NCBI GenBank assembly: GCA_016705245.1
Contig: JADIYM010000025.1
Span: forward strand, 1-64,000
Origin: Blastocatellia bacterium
GTDB lineage: Bacteria > Acidobacteriota > Blastocatellia > UBA7656 > JADIYM01
DNA length: 64,000 nucleotides
Direction of reading: 5' to 3'
Part shown: positions 19,312 to 29,821 of the stretch, one piece after another
Layout: each line of letters opens with the position of its first letter
Position numbering within the stretch: the first letter of the stretch is position 1
Position numbers and translations under genes: made by a program
The notes under the pieces: model-generated
Told to the model about the DNA's origin: nothing
Databases searched by the model: none
The model's input: the letters and a program-made list of their open reading frames with translations, nothing else

Positions 19312-20882
19312 GCTCTGACACGGCCACGGCGCCACGCGGTCGAACGACCGCGTCGCTGCGCATGGAATCGAACGTGCCGATGCTCCAGCTGTCGCGAAGG
19401 CAGCGGGTGCTGGTCACGCTCGGCGTCATGGTCGGCATGTTCCTCGCGGCCATGGAGTCGACCGTCGTCAGCACCGCGATGCCTACCGTAGTCGCCACGC
19501 TCGGCGGCATCGAGCGATTCAGCTGGGTCTTCTCGGGTTACCTCCTCACGGCCACGATCACGATGCCGCTGTGGGGAAAGCTGTCGGACCTATACGGCCG
19601 CCGCACGATGTACCAGATCGGGGTCGCCGTATTTCTCGTCGGCTCGTTCCTCTGCGGCGCGGCGACGACGATGAACCAGCTGATCGCGTTTCGCGTCGTG
19701 CAGGGCATCGGCGCGGGCGCGCTCGTACCGATTGCGCTGACGATCATCGGAGAGATCTACACCGTCCGCGAGCGGACGCGAATGCAGGGGATCTTTTCGA
19801 GCGTCTGGGGGATCGCCAGCATCATCGGACCGCTCGCCGGCGGGTACATCACCGAGGTCATCTCGTGGCGGTGGGTCTTTTTCATCAACCTGCCGTTCGG
19901 GGTCGTCGCCGCCGTCATCGTCGGAATGGCACTCTCGGAGCCCGCACGCACCAGCCGCCCCTCGATCGACATTGCCGGCGCCGTCTCGCTCACTGCTGCG
20001 ATCACGCTCGTGCTCATCGGGCTGACCGAAGGCGCGCAGTTCTTCGGGTGGCTGCATCCGGCGACGATCGGCGCGTTCGTTGCGGCGACGGTACTGCTCG
20101 CCGCGTTCGTCGCAATCGAACGGAGGGCGGCGGATCCGATAGTTCCGATGGACCTGTTGCAGGACCGCGTCATTGCGATCTCGACCATCTCCGGAATCCT
20201 CGTCGGCATGGCCTTGTTCGGGACAATGGCGTTCATACCGCTGTTCGCCCAGGGCGTGCTCGGCGTATCGGCCACGATGGCCGGTTCGGCGCTGACGCCG
20301 TTGCTGCTCTGCTGGGTGCTGGCGTCGGTCGTAGGCGGGCGGATCATGCATGCAACTGGATTGCGGACCACGGTTGCGCTGGGGCTCGGACTCGTCATGG
20401 CCGGGTTCTTCATTCTCACGACGTTCGGCAAAGGCTCCTCGATGACCTGGTTGATGGCCGACCTCGGCCTGATGGGAGCCGGAATGGGCCTCTCGGTCTT
20501 CACGCTCCTCGTCGCCACACAGGCATCGGTCGAACGCGAACGGCTCGGGATCGCGACGTCGTTGACGATGTTCGCGCGAACGATCGGAGGCTCGGTCGGA
20601 GTGTCCGTGCTCGGGTCGCTGCTTGCGTCGGGGCTCGCTTCGAGGATGGTCGCGGCCGGTGTCGCGCCGGGAACCCTCGACCCGAATCGGCTGCTCGAGC
20701 CGTCAGCTCGGGCGGCGCTCTCTCCCGAATCCGTCGAGCTCATGTCGACGGCGCTCGACGGCTCGCTCCACATCGTGTTCTGGATCGGTGCGATCGTTGC
20801 CGCTTTCGCGTTCCTGACGGCGTTTCTGCTTCCAAAGCGGCTCACGGGCGAAGTGACCCTGCGACCTGCTCCGGCCGATTGA
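19308..20882 (+). CDS. MFS drug:H+ antiporter, DHA2 (EmrB/QacA) family
   Basis: A 14-helix major facilitator pump of 524 residues. The first helix has MVGMFLAAMESTVVSTAMPT, typical of DHA2 motif D. The loop between helices 2 and 3 has GKLSDLYGRRTMYQIGV, motif A. Helix 5 carries the antiporter motif C region (SSVWGIASIIGPLAGGYITE). The GTG start at 19308 overlaps the stop of the TolC-like gene, so it belongs to the efflux operon. EmrB-type pumps can themselves use an adaptor and TolC, so it may share those parts or act alone in the inner membrane (inference). Confidence 0.93.
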   Translation: MSSDTATAPRGRTTASLRMESNVPMLQLSRRQRVLVTLGVMVGMFLAAMESTVVSTAMPTVVATLGGIERFSWVFSGYLLTATITMPLWGKLSDLYGRRTMYQIGVAVFLVGSFLCGAATTMNQLIAFRVVQGIGAGALVPIALTIIGEIYTVRERTRMQGIFSSVWGIASIIGPLAGGYITEVISWRWVFFINLPFGVVAAVIVGMALSEPARTSRPSIDIAGAVSLTAAITLVLIGLTEGAQFFGWLHPATIGAFVAATVLLAAFVAIERRAADPIVPMDLLQDRVIAISTISGILVGMALFGTMAFIPLFAQGVLGVSATMAGSALTPLLLCWVLASVVGGRIMHATGLRTTVALGLGLVMAGFFILTTFGKGSSMTWLMADLGLMGAGMGLSVFTLLVATQASVERERLGIATSLTMFARTIGGSVGVSVLGSLLASGLASRMVAAGVAPGTLDPNRLLEPSARAALSPESVELMSTALDGSLHIVFWIGAIVAAFAFLTAFLLPKRLTGEVTLRPAPAD

Positions 20883-20958
20883 CGGTGCCGGCGCGAGGTC
20901 TGGTAGGCTACGCGGCCGAGCCACCAGATCCCTACATGACCCGGAGTCGAACGCCTCG

Positions 20959-21894
20959 ATGAGTACGCCGTACGCCGAAACGCACGAAACCCGCCGCCTG
21001 ACGACGCCCGAAGCCGACGCGATGATCGGCGTCAAGATCCCGTGTCTTGATCTCGGGTTCGTCTACCTCGTGGACTACATGGGCGGCGACGCGTCGATTG
21101 TTCAGGCGGCGCGCGTCAGCTACGGCATCGGGACGAAGACGGTCAACGAAGACCGCGGGCTGATCCGCTACCTGATGCGCCATCAGCACACGACGCCGTT
21201 CGAGATGGTGGAGATGAAATTCCACCTCAAGCTGCCGATCTTCGTGGCGCGACAGATGATCCGGCACCGCACCGCGAACGTGAACGAATACTCGGGCCGC
21301 TACTCGGTGATGCCCGACGAGTTCTACGTGCCGCCGGTCGAGCACGTGACGAAGCAGTCGGCGACGAATCGGCAGGGCGGCGGAGATCCCGTGACTTCCG
21401 ACGAAGCCGCCGAGGTGCTCGGCATCATCGAGGGCGAGCAGAGGGCGGTGCGCGAGGGCTACGAGCGGATGCTCGAGCTCGACATCCGTCGCGAACTGGC
21501 GCGGGTGAACCTCGGCGTCGCGCAGTACACGGAATGGTACTGGAAGAACGACCTACATAACCTGTTCCGTTTCCTGATGTTGCGGATGGACGACCACGCG
21601 CAGTACGAGATCCGCGTGTACGCCGAGGCGATGGCGAAGATCGTGAAGGCGGTCGCGCCCGTGGCGTGGGAGGCCTTCGAGGATTATGTGCTCAAGGCGC
21701 GCAAGTTCTCGGGACTCGAGATGGAGGCGCTGGAACGGCTGCTGTCGGGCGAGCGGAAAGGATGGCCGGACGAGACCGAGATCGCGGCAGCGATGCCGGA
21801 AGTCTGGCAACAGCGAAGGTCGGACGGCGAGTTGAAGCGAAACCGCGAGCGGGATGAGTTCCTCGCGAAGCTGAGTGAGATTCGGAAGGACTGA
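20959..21894 (+). CDS. thyX: Flavin-dependent thymidylate synthase ThyX
   Basis: Makes dTMP from dUMP with methylenetetrahydrofolate, FAD and NADPH. The protein has 311 residues with the ThyX signature RHRTANVNEYSGRYSVMPD at about residue 105, and the upstream LMRHQHTTPFEMVEMKFH. The C-terminal part carries the expected EWYWKNDLHNLFRFLMLRMD segment. The usual first Ser of the RHRxxS motif is Ala here. No strong ribosome site precedes ATG 20959. It stands alone after the efflux operon and before a convergent gene. Confidence 0.96.
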   Translation: MSTPYAETHETRRLTTPEADAMIGVKIPCLDLGFVYLVDYMGGDASIVQAARVSYGIGTKTVNEDRGLIRYLMRHQHTTPFEMVEMKFHLKLPIFVARQMIRHRTANVNEYSGRYSVMPDEFYVPPVEHVTKQSATNRQGGGDPVTSDEAAEVLGIIEGEQRAVREGYERMLELDIRRELARVNLGVAQYTEWYWKNDLHNLFRFLMLRMDDHAQYEIRVYAEAMAKIVKAVAPVAWEAFEDYVLKARKFSGLEMEALERLLSGERKGWPDETEIAAAMPEVWQQRRSDGELKRNRERDEFLAKLSEIRKD

Positions 21895-21927
21895 GCGCGC
21901 GGGTTCGAGCCGATTGCCGTTTGTACA

Positions 21928-22044
21928 TTGCGCGAAGCGCTTTGGAGTGCGGCGTGAATCGCCGCTTTGGATTCCCCTCGACGAGTTCTTGTCCAGGGAA
22001 TCCAAAGCGGCGATTCACGCCGCACTCCAAAGCGCTTCGCGCAA
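21928..22044. repeat. Long inverted repeat, family B copy 2
   Basis: Near-perfect arms of about 48 bp at 21928-21976 and 21996-22044 flank a 19-bp loop. The arms share GCGAAGCGCTTTGGAGTGCG with the copy at 6721. It fills the space between the convergent stops of thyX (21894) and the amidotransferase-like gene (22062), a place suited to a two-way terminator. Confidence 0.95.
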
Positions 22045-22061
22045 GGGTCGGAATTGAGCCC

Positions 22062-24274
22062 TCAACCCAGCTGGCTGTCGGCAACCTCGACCGAGTCTGC
22101 ACCGGAGCGCCGCCGCAGGAATGCCTCGCCGGCAAAGAGCAACGGCAGCACGAACGCCCACCAGATTCCGCGCGCTGGCCGGATAGTCTCGATCGCCTCG
22201 GCAGTCGCGGGCGTCCCAAGTGTCTCGAGGAGCGCTTCCGCGCTGCCATCGCGCACGAGTCCGCCTCCACGGGCCGCCAGCGCCGTCGCGGCGGCCGCCT
22301 CCGTCGACGGATCGGGCGCTCCGGCACTTCCATCATCCGTGACCACCTCGACCCGAGCCGTCGCTGTTTCTCGTCCGTCGATCTCCGCCGTCACGAGCCA
22401 CGTCCCCGGCAAAGGCAACACGGCGCTCGCCACAAACCTGCCGGGATCAACGACGTCTGGCACGAATCGAACATCGACCGTGGATCCCGGTCCGGGATCG
22501 GTCCCCGTCTCCAGCGGCGATTCGAGCACCGCACGGCCTTCGATTCGCGCCGCGGCCAATGCCGACCAGTCTGCCGCACGAGCTTCGAGGATCAACCGCG
22601 CCGGCGCTCCGGTCGAAACGGCCGTCCGCTCGGCCCACAAGCGAGATCGCTCACGCGCTCCAGCGGCAGTCCAGCCGACAAGTCCCGTCCAGAACTTCGC
22701 CGAGACGTCCTCGAGCTCGGCAGTCGCGCCGACGCTCAGCCGCCAGGTGTCCGGCGCCGCAACAAACGTCACGCGCCCAGCCCCAAAACGCTGCGCTACG
22801 ACGAGCGGCGCGCGATTCGCCGACGCGCCGTCGACGGCAATTGCTTCGGCGCCCGCAGCGAGCGCACCAACTTTCACATAGGCGTTCCCGAGTTTCTGAA
22901 GCAGCCGGAGCGCCGTTGCAGGCTCGTCGCCCAGCATGGCGAACGCGGGATGGGCGCTGAACCCGTCGGCCGGGACGAGCTCGACCGAGCCCCCGGCCTC
23001 GTCACCTTGCCCATCGGCACGGCCGAGACGGCTCGCTGGTATCTCGACCGGCAGCAATTTCGCAAGCGGCCCGCTAGCCGTGATCGCCGAGCCCGCGAAA
23101 GCATTCCCACCGAGCACGACGAGCCCGCCGCCCCTCGAATCCACGAACCGGACCACACGCGCCGCGTCGGCCTCCGGCAGCGCTGCCGCGTCGAGAGGGC
23201 CAAGGACGATTGCATCGTAGCCGAAGAGCCGCCGCTCGTCGCCGAGCACCGCCCGCAGCGAGGCAGGTCCGGCGCCGGTCGACGAGGGCTTTGCTTTTCC
23301 AGCCGAGACCGTCTCGCCATCCGCCGCGCGAACGTCGACGACCGCTTCCCTGCTGACGCTCGTCGCGTAGTCCACGCGGATCGTCTGGTCCTTTTCGAGC
23401 GCGCGCCGAACGAACTTAACCTCCCACGACGGGGCGCTCTCGACGAAAAGTATGCGCCGCTGGCCGGGTTCCAGCTCGATCCAGCGCTCGAGACGATTGT
23501 CGGCAAGCGATACTTCTCCGGTCACGCCGGCCGCTCCGACGGTCACTTTCTGCCAGCCGGCGCTCTGCAAGATCGCACCGAGTGCGAGTGTGAACGTCTC
23601 GTCGGGTCCGGCAATGTCGCGTGAGACCGACCGGGCAACGCGAGCGCCGTCCGACAGTGTCACGACCACTTTCCGACCTGCCGCGCCTCGGGCGCGAATT
23701 GTCGCAATCGCCTCGACCGGCGAGCCGCTGGCCGCGCGAGCCGGTAACTGGACCGAGAGTACCGACAGGTCAGGCACTGCCGGATCGCGCGGCGGGGTCA
23801 CGGCAACGACGCGTCCCGAAGGAAGCATGGCTTCCGAACCAGGTGCCTGAGCGCAGCGAGAATCGTCGCGAACGAATCGCCGCCGGCCTCGGTCGGCGTC
23901 CCGTGCTCACCATCGACGATCTCGAAGCGCCGGTCGAGTCCGAGCGATCGGGCCCGCTCGAGTGTCGCTGCGAGGGCAGCGCGGCGCGTTGCCCCGCCTG
24001 GAGCGTCGGGAACGTCGAGCGAGTCTCCGGCAGTCCATCGAACCACGAGCTGCGGCAGCCGATTGACCGTTCGCGTGATCTCGGGATCGGCCAGCAGCAT
24101 AACTGCAAGGAAGACGAAAACTCCGCGCAGTGCCGCAATGCCCGCACGAACCCGCGTATCGCGAACTGCGGTCCGCCGCCACGCCCACCAGGCCGCGCCG
24201 ACCGCCGCGACCGGAGCTGCCGCCAACAGCACCCACCCGGCCTCGCCGTGAGCCGACAGCGAAAATGCCGTCAT
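22062..24274 (-). CDS. Membrane protein with class I glutamine-amidotransferase-like domain, frameshifted
   Basis: Two overlapping open frames (24274-23798 and 23828-22062) join into one protein of about 735 residues if one base is added near 23840, where LAALRHLV should run into SEAMLPSGRVVAV. The N-terminus has two membrane helices (VLLAAAPVAAVGAAWWAW, RGVFVFLAVMLLADPEITR). The middle has an amidotransferase-like fold often linked to BatA/VWA proteins: RILFVESAPSWEVKFVRRAL, then YDAIVLGPLDAAALPEADA and GGGLVVLGGNAF. A membrane helix lies near the end (GIWWAFVLPLLFAGEAFL). No catalytic Cys is obvious, so it is probably structural. Its start overlaps the stop of the DUF4175-like gene. Such genes accompany MoxR/DUF58/BatA sets. 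Confidence 0.75.
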
Positions 24275-26643
24275 CGCGGCCGTTCCGCCAGCCGCCGGAA
24301 ATACGCCTCGGCGCGACCACCGTCAGATGTGCGTCCGGCCGACGGGCCGCGGACAGCGGCTCGCGAATCGAGCAGCGCCGCAAGCTGCGAGGCCGCGCCG
24401 GCGAGTTCTTCGGTCACGGCCGTGAGCGCCGATCTCGCACGGCCCGTCTCGCCGGTGACCAGCGCATCGTGGAGGCGTCGCGCTTCGCCCGACGATCCCG
24501 TGAGGCGGCCCGCCACCTCGACGAGCGCCGGGTCGAAGCCGGTCTCGAGCCCGAGCAGCGCCCGCGCGATCTCGGCCGACCGCACTGCCACAGCTTCCGC
24601 GCGCTCCGCGTGCACCTGCGACGGTGATTCGGTGTCGATCGTCGATGCAATTTCGATCTGCCGGACGAGTGCGGCGAGTTGTTCCCGCATCGCGCGCTCG
24701 GCGGGAGAAAGTCCCGCGACCGCCATTCGCTCGACGCGGCCGCGGATCTCGGCCAGCTCGCCGGCGTAGCGCCGCTTCAGGTCGATTGGCTTCGTCGTCA
24801 CGCGGACTCGCGAGAAATATCGCGTCGCCTTCTGCGCTTTCTTCAGAAACTCGAGCGCGCGGCGCTCGTGCGGGATCGCCTCGGCCGTATCGGCGACGCC
24901 GAGAGCGCGTTCCGCGTCCCACATCGCGCGAATCGACACGAGCAGGTCGCGAAAGGGAGTGTTCGCCGATTCCGTCTCGTCGCCGGGTCCGTGCGTGTGC
25001 GACTCGGAACGGGCGGCGGCTGCGGCGTCGTGGGCTTCCTCGGCCTCCGCTGTCGGTTCCTCTGCGCCGTGCTCCTCGTCGTCTTCGTGGCCGGCGGCGT
25101 GGGCGGCCTCCTTCTGTGCCTCGGTGACGGCCTTCTCGTTCGTGAACGTCACGGGCGGACCGTGATCGTGCTGCCCGTGAATCTCGATGAACTGATCGAA
25201 GCTCTCCTTGAACTCGCGCTGCTCGCGGGCAAGGTTCGTCGCCTCGATCTGGTACTGCCGCGCCTGAGTCTTCTCGCGGCGTGCGTGCAGCTTGAGCGTC
25301 TTCTCGAGGATCATCCGCTGCGACACGAGGTAGCGCTGGAAGTCTTCGGGCTGCAGATCAGCAAGTGTGATCGGCGCGGGAGGATCCGGAACCGAGACCT
25401 CGAAGACGAGGCTCTCGGACATTCCGGTCGACGGGCCGGTCACGGTGTTCCTGTCCTGCGCCTCGACGTGGAAGACGAGCGACGACCCCGGCACGATGCC
25501 GAGCCGCTCGAGGTCCAATCGGCACCGACCGCGGACTGCGCCCGAGTCGGTCCGGCCCACGGTTTGGACGGGAAGCTCACCGCGGGTGAACTCTGCCGCG
25601 TCTCCTTCACCGATGCTCCGGATCCACGAGAGTTTCATCGGTCCGAGACCGAGGTCGTCGGCGGCCTCGAACTCGACGTCGAGCGTCCCCGGCCGGGCCT
25701 TCGCTTCGACGAGAATGTCGGCGGCAGGTTTCGTGATGCGGACGTCCGGCGCGCGGTCCTCGATGATGCGCATGGGCAGCAGGAACACGCGCCTTTCGCC
25801 GCGTGAGTCGGTCGGCCGCACGGCGATGCTGCCGGGCTCTCGCGCGACGAATGACGACGCGAGCGCGCCCCGGTCGTCGGGCTGCAGCACGGCGTCGGGC
25901 ATCGCCCCGACCGTGAGCGTGGCCGCCACGGCCGGATGACCCGGAACCAGGACGACGTCGACTTGCGAGCCCGCGAGCGCGGCGATCTCGGACGGGCCGT
26001 CGAAATGCTCGGCGGCTCGACCGGCATAGGACGGTGGCGTGACCACAACTGAAAAACTGTCGGGAGCATCGACAAAATGCGCGCCTTCGGGCACCGGTTC
26101 AGTGTTCGGGCCGCCGGGAGCGACCTCGAACCGTGGTGGCACGAGCCTGCCAGTCAGATCGTAGCCGGCAAGTGGCGACGTCAGCGCGGCGAGCCCGAGG
26201 ATGCAGACGGCCGCCGACAAACGAAGCGCTCCGGCAAGTGGCGCTTCGGCGCGTGGGTCGACCGACTCGGCCTCGGCCGCCGCCGCAGTCTCGAGGCGAT
26301 TGGCGACGTACGCGGGCGCCGCGCCCTGGGCGCGAAGCTCGAAGTAGCTCGCGAGAGCGTTCACCGACCGTCCGGCGTGGGCGGCTCGCCAACGCGCGAC
26401 ACCCGTCATCGTCCAGTCTCCGCGCGAGAGGGACCGTACACAGGCGACGACGGCAGCAGCACCGAGGCAACCGGCCGCCGCCAGTCCGGCCACGCGCCAG
26501 CCCGCCGGAATTCCGATGATCGCGTCGACGAGGATGAGCAGAATGACCGAGGCCGCGGCCGCGAACGCCCACGGGCCGGCGGATTCGACGACCGTCCGGG
26601 TCGCGAGCCGCGTCCGCAACTGTGTGAGCCGTCTGAGGTTCAT
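24271..26643 (-). CDS. DUF4175-like large membrane protein
   Basis: About 790 residues from ATG 26643 (the frame is open to 26730). Two or three N-terminal membrane helices (WAFAAAASVILLILVDAIIG, AAAVCILGLAALTSPLAGYD) precede repeated beta domains (FSVVVTPPSYAGRAAEHFDG, EADDLGLGPMKLSWIR) that resemble the DUF4175 family. The C-terminal 300 residues are highly charged and helical, with a Glu/His/Ala-rich stretch (HAAGHEDDEEHGAEEP), and are probably coiled coil. Such proteins are common in acidobacterial BatA-type loci, perhaps acting in envelope assembly; the function is unproven. It overlaps the amidotransferase-like gene downstream by 4 bp. No clear ribosome site was seen. Confidence 0.7.
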   Translation of the reverse strand: MNLRRLTQLRTRLATRTVVESAGPWAFAAAASVILLILVDAIIGIPAGWRVAGLAAAGCLGAAAVVACVRSLSRGDWTMTGVARWRAAHAGRSVNALASYFELRAQGAAPAYVANRLETAAAAEAESVDPRAEAPLAGALRLSAAVCILGLAALTSPLAGYDLTGRLVPPRFEVAPGGPNTEPVPEGAHFVDAPDSFSVVVTPPSYAGRAAEHFDGPSEIAALAGSQVDVVLVPGHPAVAATLTVGAMPDAVLQPDDRGALASSFVAREPGSIAVRPTDSRGERRVFLLPMRIIEDRAPDVRITKPAADILVEAKARPGTLDVEFEAADDLGLGPMKLSWIRSIGEGDAAEFTRGELPVQTVGRTDSGAVRGRCRLDLERLGIVPGSSLVFHVEAQDRNTVTGPSTGMSESLVFEVSVPDPPAPITLADLQPEDFQRYLVSQRMILEKTLKLHARREKTQARQYQIEATNLAREQREFKESFDQFIEIHGQHDHGPPVTFTNEKAVTEAQKEAAHAAGHEDDEEHGAEEPTAEAEEAHDAAAAARSESHTHGPGDETESANTPFRDLLVSIRAMWDAERALGVADTAEAIPHERRALEFLKKAQKATRYFSRVRVTTKPIDLKRRYAGELAEIRGRVERMAVAGLSPAERAMREQLAALVRQIEIASTIDTESPSQVHAERAEAVAVRSAEIARALLGLETGFDPALVEVAGRLTGSSGEARRLHDALVTGETGRARSALTAVTEELAGAASQLAALLDSRAAVRGPSAGRTSDGGRAEAYFRRLAERPR

Positions 26644-26756
26644 CGCAGGTTCCCGTACTGATACGAATCCCGTCGCGATAGTTTCACCGGCACTTCGTAC
26701 AACTTTCGGCGACCGGTAGGGCACAAACAACGTGCAAGAAGGAGTCTAGGCACGAC

Positions 26757-27179
26757 ATGCGACGACTAACGACAAATCTGGCGGCGCTGGTGATCCTTGT
26801 TGCGCTGCAACCGACGCCCATCGGCGCATTCACCGGAGTCACCCTGCAGGACGATGACGAGAAGCGGACGTTCGCGGTCTCATGCGTGCCGAAGGGCGGA
26901 CTGACCGACGACGACCGCGAGGCCGCCGCCGCATATCTCGAAGAGAACTTCGACGATCTCGCGCCGGCGCCGAAGTCTGTCGGGAACATCGCGAGGGCGT
27001 CGCGCATCTGGACTCCGGCGTGTGCCGAGGCGGCGCAGCCGGTGCCGAAGAAGCTCGCGAAACTGTTGTCGAAGCCGGCGGATGGAACGGCGCGTTTCCT
27101 CTTCGACCGGGCGCTCGTCGTCGTCGATACGAGCTCGAACCGAATCCTCACCCGCGTCGAAGCGGGCCAGGTGAAGTGA
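26757..27179 (+). CDS. Small secreted protein of unknown function
   Basis: A 140-residue protein with a signal peptide (NLAALVILVALQPTPIGAFT). AAGGAG lies 12 bp before ATG 26757. The mature part is acidic and then basic, with two Cys (VSCVPKGG, TPACAEAA) that could form a disulfide. I do not recognise a family. It is transcribed away from the DUF4175-like gene and towards the Nudix gene, with a palindromic repeat after its stop. Confidence 0.7.
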   Translation: MRRLTTNLAALVILVALQPTPIGAFTGVTLQDDDEKRTFAVSCVPKGGLTDDDREAAAAYLEENFDDLAPAPKSVGNIARASRIWTPACAEAAQPVPKKLAKLLSKPADGTARFLFDRALVVVDTSSNRILTRVEAGQVK

Positions 27180-27220
27180 CGAAGGGAGCTCACTACCAGG
27201 TAAACCCGGTCCCCGGTCTC

Positions 27221-27361
27221 CGTTTTTTGAGCCGCGAGCGGTAGCGAGCGTCCCACGGACGGTCCCTGAAATCTCATACTCGTCGTTGCGGTAGGACAGA
27301 AGTGATCGGAACCGTTCGACCGTCCGTGGGACGCTCGCTACCGCTCGCGGCTCGAAAACGG
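27221..27361. repeat. Long inverted repeat, family C copy 1
   Basis: Arms 27221-27262 and 27320-27361 contain AGCCGCGAGCGGTAGCGAGC and GTCCCACGGACGG. The right arm and part of the loop lie inside the Nudix reading frame and encode its last residues. Copy 2 is at 52168-52265. Confidence 0.93.
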
Positions 27362-27957
27362 GGGAAAGAACACCAGCACGTGATTCCGAGGCCGCAGCTG
27401 ACGAACCAACGGATCACAGATTGAGACAGATCCCACCAGTAGAGCGCGGCGACGACGAGGGCGTGCTCGATCCGACCTTCAGCGACTAGCGAGCGAATGC
27501 GAGAGACGGGTTCGAGCACGAGCCGCAGTTCTTCGTTGCCATCGGGTGACGGTTCGGCAACCTGCTCGACGTCAAGCGCGAGAAACGTGAAGCACCGATT
27601 CGACTGAATCGCAGGATTCGGATCCACGGTGCCGATGTGTTGCCACCGTTCGGTCGCGTAGCCCGTCTCCTCGAGCAGTTCGCGACGGCCGGCGTGCTCG
27701 GGTGTCGCGTCCTCGGCGTCGATCATTCCGCCTGGAATCTCGAGCGTCGTCCGGCGCACGCCGTGGCGGTACTGCTCCACGAGCACCATGCGGTCGTCGC
27801 GAGTGATGGCGACGACGTTGACCCAGTCGCTCGCGTCGAGAACGTAGAACTCACCCTCCCGTCCGGTTTCCTGCGAGGTCCGTCTGTGCGCGTGTAGCTT
27901 GAAGATCGGGGTGTCCGCGAGCGTGCGCGTCGCGAGGTGCTTCCAGTGCTTGATCAT
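27274..27957 (-). CDS. Nudix hydrolase (ADP-ribose pyrophosphatase type), C-terminus extended into a repeat
   Basis: Probably hydrolyses ADP-ribose or a related sugar nucleotide. The Nudix box is complete at about residues 75-100: GGMIDAEDATPEHAGRRELL then EETGY. The N-terminus (TRTLADTPIFKLHAHRRTS) is like that of NudF-type enzymes. After the usual end near VVAALYWWDL the frame runs on for about 50 residues. The last 27 or so are encoded by the arm and loop of palindrome C, so the natural stop seems to have been lost or replaced. ATG 27957 overlaps the BatA stop (ATGA), so it is translated from the same transcript as the DUF58 and BatA genes. Confidence 0.85.
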   Translation of the reverse strand: MIKHWKHLATRTLADTPIFKLHAHRRTSQETGREGEFYVLDASDWVNVVAITRDDRMVLVEQYRHGVRRTTLEIPGGMIDAEDATPEHAGRRELLEETGYATERWQHIGTVDPNPAIQSNRCFTFLALDVEQVAEPSPDGNEELRLVLEPVSRIRSLVAEGRIEHALVVAALYWWDLSQSVIRWFVSCGLGITCWCSFPRFRAASGSERPTDGRTVPITSVLPQRRV

Positions 27958-29821
27958 GACGGCAATGCTACGCCATCAGGCTCTTCTATGCCCTCCGGCT
28001 GCCGCCGCCTGGTGCCAGCGATTGCCAACTCCGCCAGTGCCGCGATCAGTGCGATTGCGAGCAGGATCCGCCAGAATGGCCACCGCTGTTCCGAAGCCGC
28101 GAGCGTGGCCTCAGAGCCGATTCCCGCCGGTCCCGCGGCGCGCGCGATTGCGACCGTTTCTTCCGGCGAGAGCTGTCCGGGCTCGGATTCAACCGCTGCA
28201 ACGTTGACCGCCTCGAACCGGTCGTGGTCGCCGCTTCGCACCCGAAGGAACCCGGGCGCATCGAGGCGCATGGATCCGCCCGCACCGGGCGCCAGTCGGC
28301 GGCCGCCAAGCTCGACGATCGCCTCCGCTGGCAATCCCTCGATGGTGTCGCCGACATCGCGTGCGGTCACTTTCGAACCTCCTGCCAGAAGCCGGACGAG
28401 ATCCGGAAAGGCGCCGTCATAGACCAGCCGGCCGGACTGCGGTGACGCGTCGAAACCCGCGGTCGTGACCACGCCCGCGTCCAACCGCCGGCGGACGACC
28501 ACCGAACGCCCGGCGCCGTCCAGCACGACCGTTTCGTCACCGATTTCGGAGACCACCGGTCGAACGAGCACCGGTGCGGCGCGCAGCGCCACGGCCGCAG
28601 GAGCCTCTGGCGATGCGGCGAGGAATAGACTCACCGATTCAGGTTCGTCGGTTGCGACGACCGGGAAGCCCTGAGGGGAGTTGCCGGCCGACGCGGTGAA
28701 CACGAGCGCGGTTCCGCCGGCGCGAACCCAGGCGTCGAGCGCTGGGGACGCGCCCGATACGTCGAGCGCACGCGAGCTCACGATGGCGACCGATGCCCCT
28801 GCGAGCGCGGCGGCGTCGACACGCGGCACGACCCGGACGAGCTTCGCGCCAAAATTGACTTCGGAAGCAGCCGCGAGAAACGGACCGCCGGCGCCAGGGT
28901 CGCACACGACGACCGGACCGCGCGCACCGCAACGACGCCGTATCGCACGTCGTCGAGGTCGAACCCGTCGGGGGCGGTAACGCGAGCCGTCCAGGTCTCG
29001 CCGCTGCGACCAACGAGGATGCCGTCGCCCGCCGCACCGTCCACGAGCGGGACGGCGATCCGCGCCACTTCCCGGCCAGCGTCGCCCGATCGCACGAGCG
29101 CGCACGCGAGGCGCTCGCCATTTTCGTCGACGTCCACCTGGGTATCGGCGACGAACGCGTTCCCGAAGGCGTTTTCGACTCGAATCGTCTCGAGCGAGGC
29201 AGTTGATTCGGCCTCGACGCCGGGAGTCCACGGACCATTCGATCGCTGGAAGTCCGAGATGAGAACGATGCGTCTCTCAGAGCGCGGGGTACTCGCGAGG
29301 TGGCGATCGGCCAACGCGACGGCCGCGGCTGGCTGTCCGGCGGCTCCACCTGGCGCGTAGGACGCGAGCGCCGCCAGCGCGTCCTCGCGGGCGAGATCCC
29401 GACCGAGCCACACGACGTCCCGGTCGAATTGGGCAACGCAGGCGAGGTCGCGATCGCCGAGACGTCCGATGACTTCACGCGCAGCAACGAGCGCGGCATC
29501 CCGGGTCTCGGTACGCCGCATGCTGGCCGAGGCATCAAGCAGCAGGACCGTCGCCGAGCCGGGCGGCACTGCGCCTCCGGTCCACACCGGATGCGCCGCA
29601 GCCAGCGCAATCAGGGCGATGACTGCGATTCGCAGAGCAAGCAGCCAGCGCCGGTTCGGAGGCGTGAGGCGGCGAACGAGCGAGGGCGTCTCGCGAAGGA
29701 ATCTCAGGCTGGGGAAGTCGAGGCGTCGCGACCTCGCGCGCCGCAGCATATGGATGACAACAGGCGCCGCGATCAGGCCGAGCGCCGCGAGCGCAAGCGG
29801 TGCTAGAAACGCGAAGGGCAT
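27954..29821 (-). CDS. BatA-like membrane protein with von Willebrand A domain, frameshifted
   Basis: Read through one frame change near 28930, this is one protein of about 620 residues. The N-terminal BatA domain has FLAPLALAALGLIAAPVVIH, then ARSRRLDFPSLRFLRE. A membrane helix follows (LALRIAVIALIALAAAHPVW). The VWA domain has the metal-site motif DASASM, but the rest of MIDAS is not clear. The second part has VRAGGTALVFTASAGNSPQG and ends in a membrane helix (RILLAIALIAALAELAIAGT). BatA proteins act with MoxR ATPases and DUF58 proteins in envelope stress or protein assembly. The ATG at 29821 overlaps the DUF58 stop, and its own stop overlaps the Nudix start. Open pieces are 29821-28778 and about 28930-27954. 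Confidence 0.82.
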
